Origin: Typha latifolia
Taxonomy: Eukaryota; Streptophyta; Magnoliopsida; Poales; Typhaceae
Reading direction: 5' to 3'
Length of the DNA: 64,000 nt
Assembly: GCA_019914945.1 (NCBI GenBank)
Contig: CM034105.1
Span: 12,462,001-12,526,000, forward strand
The notes under the pieces are model-generated. The model searched no databases, was not told the DNA's origin, and saw nothing but the letters and a program-made list of their open reading frames with translations. Shown here in pieces: positions 25,056 through 37,345 of the stretch. Numbering within the stretch: position 1 is the stretch's first letter; every line of letters begins with the position of its first letter. The position numbers and the translations under genes were made by a program.

Positions 25056-25244
25056 ATAAAGTATATGTGCTTCATAAACTACCACAAAGAAAATGATATA
25101 AAACAAATGGTTTTAAAAAGTCAAAGCATAACAGTTTTTATACATTTGACAACAAAGCTAATAATCTCAAGGACAAATTAAAACAATTAGTCTATTACAT
25201 TCAAAAAAAGTAATAGTGAACTAATTTATCATGGTTTTATAGTA

Positions 25245-25602
25245 AATGAGTCGAGCCTCAGTGAGCCAGCTCTAGCTCAGGCTTGGCTCAGCTCAAATCG
25301 AGCCGAGCCAGACTAAGCCCGAGTTTGATTGGAGGAGGAGGAGGCCGATGGAGAAGATTGGGTTTGTGAGGGAGAATATTATTAGATTTAGGGTTAGATA
25401 GAGATAGGAGCCATTTGATCAAAGATCTGATAGTTATAAATATATTTATTATATATAATATTAATAAATATTATATTTGACTTGAGCCTAAGCAGGCTCG
25501 CTCAGGCTCGGCTTGCAATTCAAATCGAGCTCAAGAACATGTTCAGGCTTGGTTCAATTCAAGCTGAGCCGCGTCAAGCTTGAGCCCGAGCCGAGCTCGG
25601 AT
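25245..25602. mobile_element. GC-rich inverted-repeat element, probably non-autonomous
   Basis: The left arm (25247-25330) is built of GAGCC/GCTCAG motifs and the right arm (25480-25602) of their complements, such as GGCTCGGCT and GAGCCGAGCTCGG, around an AT-rich centre near 25435-25480. Arms of this kind are common in plant non-autonomous DNA elements. The ends are worn and I could not see a target duplication. Confidence 0.4.
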
Positions 25603-25674
25603 TACTTCCATATAACTCCATCTTTTATGTTGCAAAGTTATTAGTACTACTGGAAAGCAATCATCCTGACCACC

Positions 25675-25988
25675 AGAGGCACATCTGAAAACATTTTCTG
25701 TTTGTACCATCACTCTTTTTGGTCAGATACTTTTCATGAACCAACATAAGATTGACACACAATTGCTTCTTGCTCTTCCTAAATTTTAGAATATAGCACT
25801 CTAATAGTAAATCTTTACTCCTACTTTGCAAGAGGCACATCTGAAAACATTTTCTGTTTGTACCATCACTCTTTTTGGTCAGATACTTTTCATGAACCAA
25901 CATAAGATTGTGACACACAATTGCTTCTTGCTCTTCCTAAATTTTAGAATATAGCACTCTAATAGTAAATCTTTACTCCTACTTTGCA
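25675..25988. repeat. near-perfect tandem duplication of 156/158 bp
   Basis: The blocks 25675-25830 and 25831-25988 are the same apart from a 2-base difference (GATTGACAC versus GATTGTGACAC). Both begin AGAGGCACATC and end TTTGCA, and AG follows each. The near identity indicates a recent event. Non-coding: a short minus-strand frame across it merely repeats itself. Confidence 0.93.
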
Positions 25989-25989
25989 A

Positions 25990-28470
25990 GCTTAAACCTA
26001 CTGAATTTATTGTTCATCTAACAGAGGATAGTCACAAGATAATCAAATTTCCATGAGCTTTGACCTTAAAGTTCACAAAAAGGAAAGCAAGAAAGTGCCA
26101 ATAATCCAAGAGAAGCAGCCAAGCACTAACAACTTGCTGACACCATGATAAATGAAAGATAAAATCATAAGCCTAAAAAGCCACAAGAAAAAAATATTAA
26201 CATGCCTAGTTAGATTAAAACTTTCATTTTATAACAGACCTTCTGAAAGAAATAATTTAAAACAGCACGCACAGTTTTCTGTGATAAACAAAGCAACATC
26301 AGTTATCTCACAACTTAAAGAGGAAAACTATAAACATTTTTTAATCCTAGTGTATTTTTAAAATGTGTAAGCTAATGGAGAGGATTGTTCCTTCATGCAA
26401 TAAAAATTACCAGACTAATTAGAGAATATTCATGATGACACAGGAGACAAACAGTAAACAAGGAATCCCAGCATAATGTTCGACTAGTTAGGTTGTTTCA
26501 TTGAATCAAATCCACACCACCAGGGACTGTTTATTTGGAAGCTTTTTACTTATTGAGCTCTATCTTGTGTGCTGCCCTCTGAATAAAATGGGCCATCCTA
26601 ACTATCTTTATAGCCAGGTACTTTTTGATCTTCCACTCCCATTCCAATATCACCATTTATACTAGCTCATTTCTCCTTACCCATGTACTAAGTCTCTTTC
26701 TTTGAAAAAGAAGGATCAGTTGGATCATAGTTTCAATTAGACTAATTTAATGTAGATTTACCAGCTAGGCTCTTAGAGAACACATCGATTACCTCAAAAC
26801 TCCCTAATGCAAAGCAAATGTGCAAAGCAGTACAGAAGGAAAAAAGATATGCTCAATCAACCAAAGAATAATGCAATATGGATGTCAGGATTCAGCTTGA
26901 TGGTGTTTCAAGTTCCAGTTTAGATGCCCACTGAAATATTTCAATCTCAGAAATAAGAGATGGTTATCATTTTTAAAATAGGTACTTGCTTTGTTGGTAT
27001 TAGATGAAAATTTGAGTTGGCCATCTCTCCCTATAATGCCTTAGTTGTATAAACAGTTTTATGACAAAGAATCTGCCTTTTCATAACAATCACTTCAAGC
27101 AGTGGAAACAACAATAATAAATGAAGTGCATCTTCCTATATGTGGGATTCCGTGGTAGTAATCTAAGACTTCAAAAGCCAGGTGTTAGGCCTAAGCCAAT
27201 GGTAGTGTGAGGCTTCTAGGTACCACACTGGTTCTTCTACCCTAGGCTTATGTTAATTATGATTTCTTGTGTTTCTCACATTAAAACTTCACATGTGATC
27301 TTTAAACTAGTCTAATCCCTAAATTATCATATCCAATTAGCTTTGCACCTTCTGTCTATTAACCTTTAGATTTTTTGTATAAGAGAGTTTAATGTTTAAT
27401 TGATGATGCAGTTTGAATGACATTTAGACAATTATATAACATCTTTGATAAATCCAGTAATGGTAAACCTTAAAAGACGTCTCAGGTAAAACTAAGGAGT
27501 ACACTTCTCTAAAACAAGGACATTGTGGATTTTTTATGTTTATTATGAACTTTTCCCCATCCCCATGTTTGCATGTTTCTTAATGAAGTATCCATCTCAC
27601 CCACTTTCCTAATGAATTATCCAGTCAATCACTAAGGTGGAATAGATGCAACTCATCCCTTGCCCCACCCTATACACTGTGCTGTTGGTTGACATGAGTA
27701 GCATCCTAGGCTTCCTCAACACCTTGCTTTGCTACCATGTTTGCCACTAGTTCTTTCAGTTTTTGAGCTCTTTACCTCTTTCGAGCTCACGTCTTTCCAT
27801 ACCTCACTATACATATCTGACAGATCTTCAACAGAAACCTCCATTTAGATGATGTCTCTATGCTTATGGGGATGACCACCCTACAGCCTTCATGTTATAT
27901 TTTTACAATATATATACCACTCTGAGAAAAACCCCGTTCTCTCTCCTTGTTAATGGTTGTGACTTTTGAGATCTATCCACCATTAGAACCCATGGAAGAT
28001 GGAATAGAGGGATGCGGATTCAAGATATTGATTTAATAATTGGAGCTTAAGTAAACCTAATAAAATAGATACTTTGACAGTAATAAACACGATGTTTCTC
28101 TTGGAATATAATGACTAACTGGGTAGTCATTCTAGGAGCAGCCATGTGACCCTATTGCTTGCTAGTTATTCAATAGCATAATGTTGTGCTCCTCTGCATA
28201 GTATTGATTGGGTGGTGAATGACGGATTCTAGAAAGACGCATATGACTTACATGGCATATTGTCAAATCTCTAATTTGTGGGGAAATGGCTGGATGTATA
28301 TTAGGTTGATGCTATAATATTAAACAAACTAAGAACACGAAAACAAGTGTTTCAAAAGCTACTACTGAAAAATGCACCTAGAAATCAAGGCTATGACCTC
28401 TATTCTGCACATGCACACAAAAAACTAGCATTTAGCAACCAAAAGACCCATAAAAGTGAATTTAAGCACA
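25990..28470. other. gene-poor intergenic DNA
   Basis: No supported coding region or clear repeat structure seen. Base composition is AT-rich but less extreme than in the flanks, which may mean worn retroelement sequence. Confidence 0.45.
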
Positions 28471-28479
28471 AAAATAGAG

Positions 28480-29060
28480 CAGCGGTTAATTCATTATAGA
28501 AGAAATTGGGATGCTTATCTTAGGCAAGCTGAGCAAGAGTTGCTGAATTTGCACCAATAAGCTGAGGTCAGAATCAATGAAACAAGGGACAAGATCAGAT
28601 GGAGGTTTGATAGTAGAGAAGTGTACTCTGTCAAGTCCTTGTATAAGTTCGTAAAAAATGGGGGTATGATCATCAAGTTGAAGGTTACTTTGAAGATTAA
28701 AAGCATTTCAATGGATGGTGGGTTAGAGCAAATATGTCCTTGTGAGAAGAAAGAATCAATGAAGCGTCTGTCTTCTGAAGTACTGCTATGTGAGGACTAG
28801 AGATTGGTAGGACAGGAGGATGGTTTTCTGAAGTGTTTCCATGTGTTGCTATTTTTGGGAATAGGACTCTGGAACATATTAAGGATGTTTGGTATGTGAA
28901 CTCTAAATTGGGTTTGAACTTTGAAGGGTGTTACAAAATGGTGGAAACTTTAGATGGCTCAAATGATCTGGTCAATTTGATTAGAACAGAATAGAGTTGT
29001 GTTCTGTTAGAAATGGAAATCTTGGGAGGAATTATTCCACAATATTAAAGCTCTATTCAT
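28480..29060 (+). pseudogene. relic of a LINE-type reverse transcriptase, 3' zinc-binding part
   Basis: On the plus strand near 28594-28672 the frame reads KIRWRFDSREVYSVKSLYKF followed by a Gly-Gly turn. This is typical of the segment ahead of the zf-RVT domain of plant LINE reverse transcriptases. Downstream pieces continue the similarity with stops and frame changes. The reading frame is broken in several places, so it is dead. The minus-strand frame at 28515-28706 is its shadow. Confidence 0.6.
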
Positions 29061-29647
29061 GTGTTGCGCAAGTGTACAAAGAGAGGAAAAACGGAAGGCT
29101 AAACTGCTATATGTGTATCAATTGCTTCCTTTGACTTTATCAAATTCTTAACTAGGAAAGTACATTTAAGGACACATCTAATTTTTTTTTAAACGTCCCA
29201 TATCACAAGTACCGCCGAGTCCGGGGCCATCACAAGGAAAACCATAACCGAAATCTTTTTTATCCGGTATTAATTTCGAACCGCGTGCATCTAAAGCAAG
29301 GGATTGACTTTTTTCTATGGGGGAGTGAAAAATGAAAGATGACCGTGGTGAATGAAGCTGGATGAAGACAGAGCTCGTGTGATCATTCTTTGTTTGTTCG
29401 TTATACAGTTGATGGTATGGTACTATGGTTATTTTGTTGGTCGATGTTGATAAGGTATCCCTTGCTTAATTTGGCAAGCTCCTTCCTTTGTGGAGGGGTG
29501 AAGCCGAAACCGACATAGCAAGGTAAGGTCAGGAATTAAACTTTGTAGCCGAGCAAGGTGCTATGATGCTCAGTACGAAGACTATAAAGAGTTATCTATA
29601 ATAACTACTTCCGCATGTACATATGTAAAAAAAGAAAATCTAGGTAT

Positions 29648-30454
29648 TCATCTCGTTCCCGTAACAAGGCCTAAGAATAAAAAGGATTAATTCTAGTGGA
29701 CAGAAAATGAAAAATTTTACCTCTCGATCCTGCGAATGCATCTAATAATCCGCAGCAATTCCAAAAGGAAGTCCGATGCTTTAAAAGTGGCGCAGCAACC
29801 ATCTAAAGAATCCAATTGAACCCCCAAATAAATAAAGAACATATTCCAATCAAATAACGGAACAAGGAACAGATCAAATAACTCAAAAATCGAGGGAAAA
29901 AAAACTTTTTTCTTCATACCTGAGGAGTAACCACCTCTGTTTCCCCACTCTTTTCACACACTTCTCTCCCCTCAGGAATCCCCTCAGCCGCCGCAGCCGA
30001 AGTTTCCGAAACCACCGCCTCTTTCGCTTTGCTCTCGATCTCATCACTCACCAAAACGATCTCCTTCTTCTCCTCGATCCCGATCTCTATCACCTCCACC
30101 TGCTCCGATTTGACCAACTCCACGCTCACGGCTTCCACCTCCTTCGTCTCAATCTCCTTCTTCTCCTCTCCGATTCCCCCATCCGCCGCGCTCTTCTCCT
30201 CCCTCTCGTCACTGCTGGTGCTGACGGAGCTCAGATCGCCGTTGTTCTCTTCAAATCAAGAACAGGACACAACAAGGAGACAAATCTCAAGACCAAGCAT
30301 AAGAATAAAGGAAATCGAGATAAAGGATATGGAGACTACCATGAGAGGAAGATGTGGTAGGAGAGTAAGGTGGATTGATGGCTTCCTTCTCCTTCTCCTT
30401 CTCCTTCTCTTGCTTCCTCCTTGCTGCTTTCCTCTTCTTGGGGCCTGACGGCAT
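29648..30454 (-). CDS. small Glu/Lys-rich plant protein with Trp-Asn-Cys-Cys-Gly C-terminus, function unknown
   Basis: Four exons on the minus strand join in frame: 30454-30340, 30248-29920, 29802-29721 and 29670-29648, giving 182 residues. The start MPSGPKKRKAARRK is basic and looks like a nuclear localisation signal. A Lys-Glu repeat follows, then a long acidic region (residues 40-148) and a C-terminal piece with FWNCCGLLDAFAGS. That combination resembles a plant protein family often labelled neurofilament-like in databases; no biochemical role is known to me. The last exon, only 23 bp, is the weakest part of the model: it has a good acceptor (TTATTCTTAG), but another 3' end is possible. 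Confidence 0.7.
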
Positions 30455-32182
30455 GGCTGATGGACTCGATTTCTTCTTCTGGTCTCCCGCCGAATGGATT
30501 TGAAGGATTGGGAATAGGAAGAAGAAGAGAGAATATTAATGGCGAGAGAGAGAGAAAGAGAGAGAGAAGAGTTATCTAGAACTGAAGTGAAGAGGAGAAG
30601 ATGATGAGATTCCGTGGGGTTTTGATTATTTTTCCTTCGTTTTCATTGAACAATTACATTTCCCACCCTGTATTTTTATAATTTGTTTTCTAAGCTACAT
30701 GTTATGGATTGTATTACCAAAATGCACCTTATGTTAAATTCAATTGACAAAATGCACCTCAGAGTAATACGAGAGGGTTCCAATAAAATGTTCTTCTCTT
30801 TAAGTTAAATCTTAAATTATTTTCGAATATTTCTTAGTTAATCTTAAGTTTGAACCTTGCCCAAAAAGTGTTAAAAGAGTGTTCGGTCGTAAAGCTAAAA
30901 GAATTAGCAAAGTGTAATTATATGTAAGGTAAAGTGTTTGTTTTATTTTAAAGTAAGATACAAAGGAGGAGGAGCAAAATGTAGATATTGAAAGGATAGG
31001 GTTCTAAAAGTAAATTCATGAAACGTGGGGGTGTAAAGTATAATATTTCTACGTTTGTCCTTTCCTAGTATTGTTTTGTAATGTTCTGGATGGATCACGT
31101 GCGCAGTTCGCTGCCAGCCACGTGTTGGAGATTGAGTGGGGAACGAGGGGATTCTCGCGAATGACGCGCGTAGTAGTCGGCATAGTTTGGACCTTAGATC
31201 GGTTTCGATGGCGTTTTCAAATTTGAATTAAAGACCGCCTTTGCAAGTAGACCCCTTTCATTGTATTATTTTACTGACAGCTCCTCCTTTTTATCCTTTT
31301 CTTTCTTTCTTTTTTTTAACTTAGTAATCGGGTCGGATCAGATCGGACCAAGCATAACCCTAAAAATTTAGATTATTTGGAAATCGAGAAAAGATAATTT
31401 TGGTCATCGGATGTTAGAATGCACTTACGGGGATAAATAATATCCGATGAAAAGTACCGCTATTGAAAGGTAAATAATGCTTTTTGAATGCACTTATGAA
31501 TTTTTACTTTTATGCAAACTTCGTGTGTAATCTTTTAGAACTATTTTGATTATGCATGACAGATGTATATAAAAGAGTTTTAACCTAACTTAGGAGATCT
31601 GGTCTAATATCTTTTAAAGATCATTGTAGATCACCTATCTTTGGGACGATCCATGATTGAGCATGCTGATCAGTATTTTTATCTATATCATAATTTTCGG
31701 ATCTTAAAAACTTCATCTCAAGGGTCATTGAGATTAGAAATCAATTATAGAAAGCAGTACATCGCGGATTTGAACAAACAAGATCTTATTAATATAGCCG
31801 TGGGTATCAACGACTATCTATAAGTCTATTTTGTAACTGTTATAATTATTTAGAAATTGGTTTGATCCCGAAAAATGAACGGCAGTATCTAACCTAAGTT
31901 TTAGGTATTTTTTATATAAAAAAAATCTGTGTGTTTGAGAATTGAGATTGCCTTTTTCTATGTTCATTATTTTTCAATTTTTATTATAATAAATAAACAA
32001 GATGGCTTGAGAAATCTACCCATTCTCAGGCTTATTATCAACTCTTTTTTTCTTCAGATAATCCATAAACTAAATCACTGCACACTGGATTAATCACAAA
32101 CACCACACAACAGAGAGAAGAAAGAAGAAAAATCAAACAATCAAAAGCAATCATAATTCTCAAATTGGAAGAGTCTCCAAAT
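30455..32182. other. intergenic DNA
   Basis: Immediately upstream of the Glu/Lys-rich gene is a GA-rich leader (about 30540-30575). Two G-boxes CACGTG stand at 31096-31101 and 31119-31124. The rest contains a fold-back-like repeat and AT-rich DNA with no supported gene; the 31641-31823 frame has no recognisable domain. Confidence 0.5.
30650..31055. repeat. fold-back-like repeat related to 14473-14656
   Basis: The left end reads ATTACATTTCCCACCCTG and the right end on the opposite strand TTATACTTTACACCCCCAC. The same layout occurs at 14473-14656. Internal sequence differs in length. Called from motif similarity only. Confidence 0.35.
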
Positions 32183-32978
32183 TCAATTCCTGACTCTTCT
32201 TTGATGTCCTCCATGGATGGCAAGAATGTAAACAAACTGAGTAGCTGAGAGGATGATCATAAAAGACTCCATTGTTCTCTGCAAAGCAAATGTTAGCAAT
32301 TTCAAATTAATTGATTAAAAATTGATATACAATCTCTGTCTTAATATCTTACCAGTTTTGCATTTCTTCCACCAAGATTAATTTCCTTACAGGCCAAACT
32401 GCCATTATAGAGATAAAGACCCAAGTTTAATTAGATCAACCTAATTAGTGTAATAATAGTCTTTTAATTACTACTTACCCCATGGCTACAAGGGTGAGAA
32501 TCCATGCAATGAGAGCTGAGGCTGCAGCAGGCTGCAAGCTATCATAATTCCAAAACCTAATGTGATTAAATCCGGCGATCGCCGCAGCGGTGCCGATGGC
32601 GCCGGCGATCACCGCAAAAATCACGAAAAATCCGGTGGCCATGTTTCCAATTGGGAAAAAGATTGGAGGGAAATTAGCTGGAAGTACTAATTCTGGACCT
32701 GTCAAACTTAACAATCTCAGTCCTTTATAAGTCTTGAAGAAATGAGGTGAGACTGTATATATATATATATATATGAGAGCTTCATGCACTGGGATGCAAG
32801 ATAGTAATAATGAAAAAAAAACAAGATTAGTGAAAGATTAGGGAAATATACCTATGATAAAACCTCGATTAATGGCGAGGTTAATGGCCCATCCACCAAT
32901 GACTGCAACAATGGCATACATGCAGAAGTTGAGGAAGAGAAGAAGGGAAACAATGGGCTTTAATTGCTCATTAGCCAT
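32183..32978 (-). CDS. AWPM-19/PM19-like four-helix plasma-membrane protein
   Basis: Four exons on the minus strand join in frame: 32978-32852, 32698-32479, 32398-32353 and 32278-32183, giving 162 residues, the normal length of the family. Four hydrophobic segments are visible: residues about 8-30, one starting near the FFVIFAVIAGAIGT stretch, one with ALIAWILTLVAMG, and one with FMIILSATQFVYIL. The ACKEINLGGRN motif between helices 3 and 4 is characteristic of AWPM-19 proteins. Family members accumulate in the plasma membrane during ABA and cold or drought responses; rice OsPM1 has been reported to import ABA, and Arabidopsis PM19L1 affects seed dormancy. The C-terminus is short and basic. 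Upstream at 33053-33074 is a CAT run. Confidence 0.93.
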
Positions 32979-34837
32979 TGATGAAATTTTCTTATGATGA
33001 GCTTTGAAGAGAAGATAGAGTAATGGGATTAGATGAGAAGGGTTACTTGTTCATCATCATCATCATCATCATATATATATATAGTCTAGTTTGCAACTTA
33101 CAACTATAAAGTTTTGTTCTTTTCTTGCCAATCCTTAGAGCAAGTTGGTTTTAAGGAGGTTGTAAAGATGAAGAGAAGAACTTCAAGTTCAAGGAAAGAA
33201 GCTAGCCATGGAGTTGGTGTTTTTATTTGAATTAAATTTTCACTTCTTTATTCCATATTCCTTTTGCTTCCTTTTGGTAGAGGCAAGAAGAATTCCCTTT
33301 AATTAATTAGCTTTCAGTGTAATTAGCATTGTTTGAAAGTTAATTTGAAGGTCCAAAGTAAAAGTTAGAGACAAAGCTGCCTTTATAAACTAAGCACAAT
33401 ATGATCTAGAGGTTAGAGAAAGTAAAGAATAAAGACCCTTATCAATGAATTAGGGATCCTATTATTCATAGTTTCTGCTTAAAAACCATCAAATCTAATA
33501 TAACCAATAGACTCTTTATTCTAGTTTTCTTATTCTAACTTAAAATTAGATAACAAACCAAAGGAGAGGACTCTCTATCCTAGTATTGGAACATAATAGA
33601 AAATATAACTCTTTTTTAAACCACAGATAAAAAGTAAGTATAATATTATTCATGAATTACCTTCTTCTTCAACCATAAAAGTGAGCATATTAATTCAACT
33701 AACCCAAATTGACTAGTGCCATTAATAACAAATTTAAACCATTAAAACGACCATTAACTACCTCAAGATTAAACTACTATTTAGATAGGTCTTAGCAGAA
33801 AAATAATAGATACATATACATCTATATATATATATATATATATGATAATTTTTATTATATAAAGAGCAAACTTAAATCTCGTTATCTATAATGACTTTTT
33901 TATCTTGTAATAAATTCATCTAAGAAGAGCAAAAAGTAAATCAAATACTGCACTGTAAAATATCAATTCCCATATTTTGTAGTAAATTAAATTTGATATT
34001 TGAATTCATTGAAATACTACGTGAGCTTTGAAACTATTTCTGAGGAATAGATTTGGCGATGTATTCCCACTGCTATAGTCTATGTCTATCTTGTGATGCA
34101 GCATATTCCCAAACAATCGAGTTGCCCACTAGGAGGATTTTTTTTCTCACACACTCCATGGACTAAGTTATCTGCCGGCGGCCTTGCTCCTTTACTCCAG
34201 TTTTAGTCTAAGAGTTCATCAGCTTCGGTCATACTAAAAGCTACTACTCTCTTTGCATCCAATTCTTCAAGACCCAACAATCTTCGAGAGGGTGGTGTAC
34301 ATGCACTCCATTTCCATGATTTATATAAGATAGAAGTAGGTTCCGGTGGCCCTTTATTCCATTGTCCGTTCGAGGTTGAACTCATAAGCATTTTATATTT
34401 TTTACATTGAACTTAAAGTTCAGTGTTTTTCATCTGCGCTAAAAGACTAAATATTTTATCGTTTTATTTATAAGAATCTATTTTAAGTTAGTGTTTTAGC
34501 TATAACTTAAATTAAAATTTTATTTTTATATAAAAATGTTTATCTTTATATAAAATATTTATGAGTTTAAAGTTTTTTTATTGGGCTAGGGTAAAATAGA
34601 ATTACTTTGGTAGTAAGTTTGAGAGAAGCTTTACATTGGTAATAAGTTGATAAAAAAAACTCGTAAATCTCAGCATAATTTGTGTATATTGTCGAACAAA
34701 AAGCAGCAAGAAAAAATGAAAATAAACAGTTGCCTCGAGATCCACACCAAACTCATTGGGGGGTATTCATCGTAATTTTTCACCTTTCGCTTTGATTACT
34801 TCCTCTTTAGCTTTAATTACTTCCTCGCTAAGGAGGA

Positions 34838-34840
<3 letters not shown>
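32979..34840. other. intergenic DNA between divergent genes
   Basis: It contains the PM19-like promoter on the left and the BAP31 promoter on the right, with a CAT/TA microsatellite at 33053-33081 and a TA tract near 33822-33843. No coding region is supported; the 34203-34391 frame has no domain. Confidence 0.5.

Positions 34841-34875
<35 letters not shown>
34841..34875. repeat. (CT)n microsatellite in the BAP31 leader
   Basis: About 17 CT units lie 110-140 bp before the ATG. This is probably in the 5' untranslated region or core promoter. Confidence 0.9.
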
Positions 34876-34877
<2 letters not shown>

Positions 34878-34982
34878 GCGTTACCATAAACCTCCCTCCC
34901 TTTAATCCCCACCATTCTTTCTCAGATCCGATTCCTCCCTTTCGATCCAAATCAAGAAGAAGAAGAAGAAGAAGAAGACGAG

Positions 34983-37345
34983 ATGATCCAGCTACTGTTC
35001 ACGATCTTAGCCGCGGAGGTGGGAATAGTGGTGATCCTCCTATTCAAGACCCCCTTGCGCAAGTTAGCCATCCTGGCCCTCGACCGCCTCAAGCGCGGCC
35101 ATGGCCCAGTCATGATGAGGACCATCGCCGGCACCGTCTTCGTCGTCCTCTCCTCCAGCATCTACAGCATGGCCAAGATCCGTAACCGCTCAACCGAGGT
35201 CGGTCAGCTCACACCCACCGACCAGGTCCTCATGAGCCGCCACCTCCTCGAGGCCTCCCTCATGGGTCGGTAAAGAAAATCTTGCGACTTTACCCTTTGA
35301 ATTGTATCCTATTTGGTGTTTTGGTTCACTTCTGTTGGTTTAGGGTTTCAATTGCCTCATGTTCTTTTGATGGATTGATTAAAAGAGTGCCGATTGTAGT
35401 TATAATGGATGTTAGGAACCCAGTCTAAACCTGATGAGTAATAGATCGAGGATTGATATATAAGTATTAGGAACCGTTAGCTTTTATTGTTAGCGTCACT
35501 AGATATTACTATGATTACATTCGAAAGTCATACATGATGTATTCAAATATCTTTTTTGTGAAACTATAATTGTTGTAATGGAGCAAAATTTGCCAGAACT
35601 CTTGATGACATCCATTAATCAATTAGATGGTATGGTTAAAGTTTGCAAACATTTAACAAAGTAAACTATTCCTTCTATTTATGAGGTCAACACCATTGTG
35701 CATCTGTGAGCAAAAGATTTGATGCACACTTATCATTTACTGATATACCTTCATATACAAGGGCATATTTTGGTGACAATTAACAGGAGCCTTTTAAATA
35801 TGAAAACTTGAGAGGCTACTTGTTTTTTCTATTACCTTTGCACAAAAAATAATCTAGAAAACAATCCGTGATCAGTTCTATTAGTAGGGGAAGTTCCAAG
35901 TTCCAACAGTTGATTTCATTATTTTGCCTTCACTGAGATCCACAATTCTATTTTGGTTTATAAACCATTTTTTTTTTAAATTTAATCGAGAAGGAGATTT
36001 GATGTATTCAGAGAGCAGAAAAGGTGCAGTTTTTGTTGTCGTTTTGTCTATAGAAATACTTCACGTGCAAGTTCACTTCCTATTACACAACTTTTTGTTT
36101 ATTTTGTCTTGTTCAAGTATCCTACTTTTCATTTCCAATAACCGACTCCTGTCTGGAACTGTGTATTGTTGTTTGTTGGTATGACTTGTTGAGTTGGTCA
36201 AAATAATCTTTTGTGTGAGAAGTTAATTTTCGAATCTATCCTAAACTCTAACAGATCGTGGTTTGGAATATATAGGTTTTGGCAATCTGTACCTTGTAGG
36301 CTACATAGTGGATTAGACAAATTAACTGGTGGTATTAAGCATCAATTATATTACTAAACTAGCAAAGAAATCAGTCACTAGGTTCAACTTCTATGCTTTA
36401 CCAACTTCGTGGAGGTATTACTTTGGATTTCATTTTCCTTCACAACGGTTTTTCTCAGGAGACAACCTGTGCAATTTGGTAGGTCATATCCTTATATTCT
36501 GAGTTTATGCTGTGATTTATGTGCATGTAATACCTTTCTGTAATTACTCTACAATTTGGTCATGACAAAGAGGCTCGCATTCTCCCACGACCATGTCAAT
36601 ATCTTTTAGTTTCTATGATTTTGGATAGTTGACTTGCACTTTATTGGCCATTAGTTAGAGGTTATCTTATTATTTACTTGAAGACTGATCAGCCTTGGGC
36701 ATGGTTATTAGATTGGGGGAATCAACCCTTGTCCTTTTTTATTTGAATTGTATGATGATTATTTCTTACTGCTGTATTTGTGGACGAGCAGTCCTAGTCA
36801 TTAGCCCCTTCTGTATTACATTTGTGCATATGTTTCTTTTTATCGGAATATTTTCTAGATGAATCAATCTTTTCTTTCAGAACCCTTTGTGTTTGACTCT
36901 TTCATATTATCTGATTATTTCAGTTATAATTGAATACGATATGTTTTATCATATTTATGCAGGATACTCCCTATTCCTTTCGCTAATTATTGATCGGCTG
37001 CACCATTACATTAGAGAGCTGCGGATTCAAAAGAAAAGCATGGAGGCTGTAATGAAACAGAACAGGATCTTAGAAGAAGCAAAAAGCAGCGGTTCAGAGG
37101 AGATGAAATCACGCGAGAAAGAGATTGCCAGTCTAAATGAACAAATAAAGCAACTGAAATCCGTGTCGCAAACAAAAGTGGAGGAGGTCAAGGTGGCCGA
37201 GGCCAATGCTTTAGCATTGAGGAAACAATCTGAGGGCCTACTTCTTGAGTATGACCGCCTGCTTGAGGAAAACCAGAATCTTAGAAACCAACTGCAGTCC
37301 ATAGACCTGGGAATATCGCATTCTGATAGCAAGAAGAATACTTAA
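34983..37345 (+). CDS. BAP31-type endoplasmic reticulum membrane protein
   Basis: Two exons (34983-35265 and 36963-37345, phase 1) give 221 residues. The donor after Met-Gly is GTCGGT, not ideal, but it alone keeps frame with the acceptor TATGCAG. Three membrane segments are seen: near residues 2-21, about 43-62, and one starting at the exon junction (YSLFLSLIIDRLHHY). The remaining half is a long coiled coil rich in Glu, Lys and Gln. The last four residues are Lys-Lys-Asn-Thr, a KKXX dilysine signal for retrieval to the ER. The family acts as ER cargo receptors and quality-control factors; a role in the plant ER is inferred. The intron is 1.7 kb and holds nothing notable. Confidence 0.93.
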
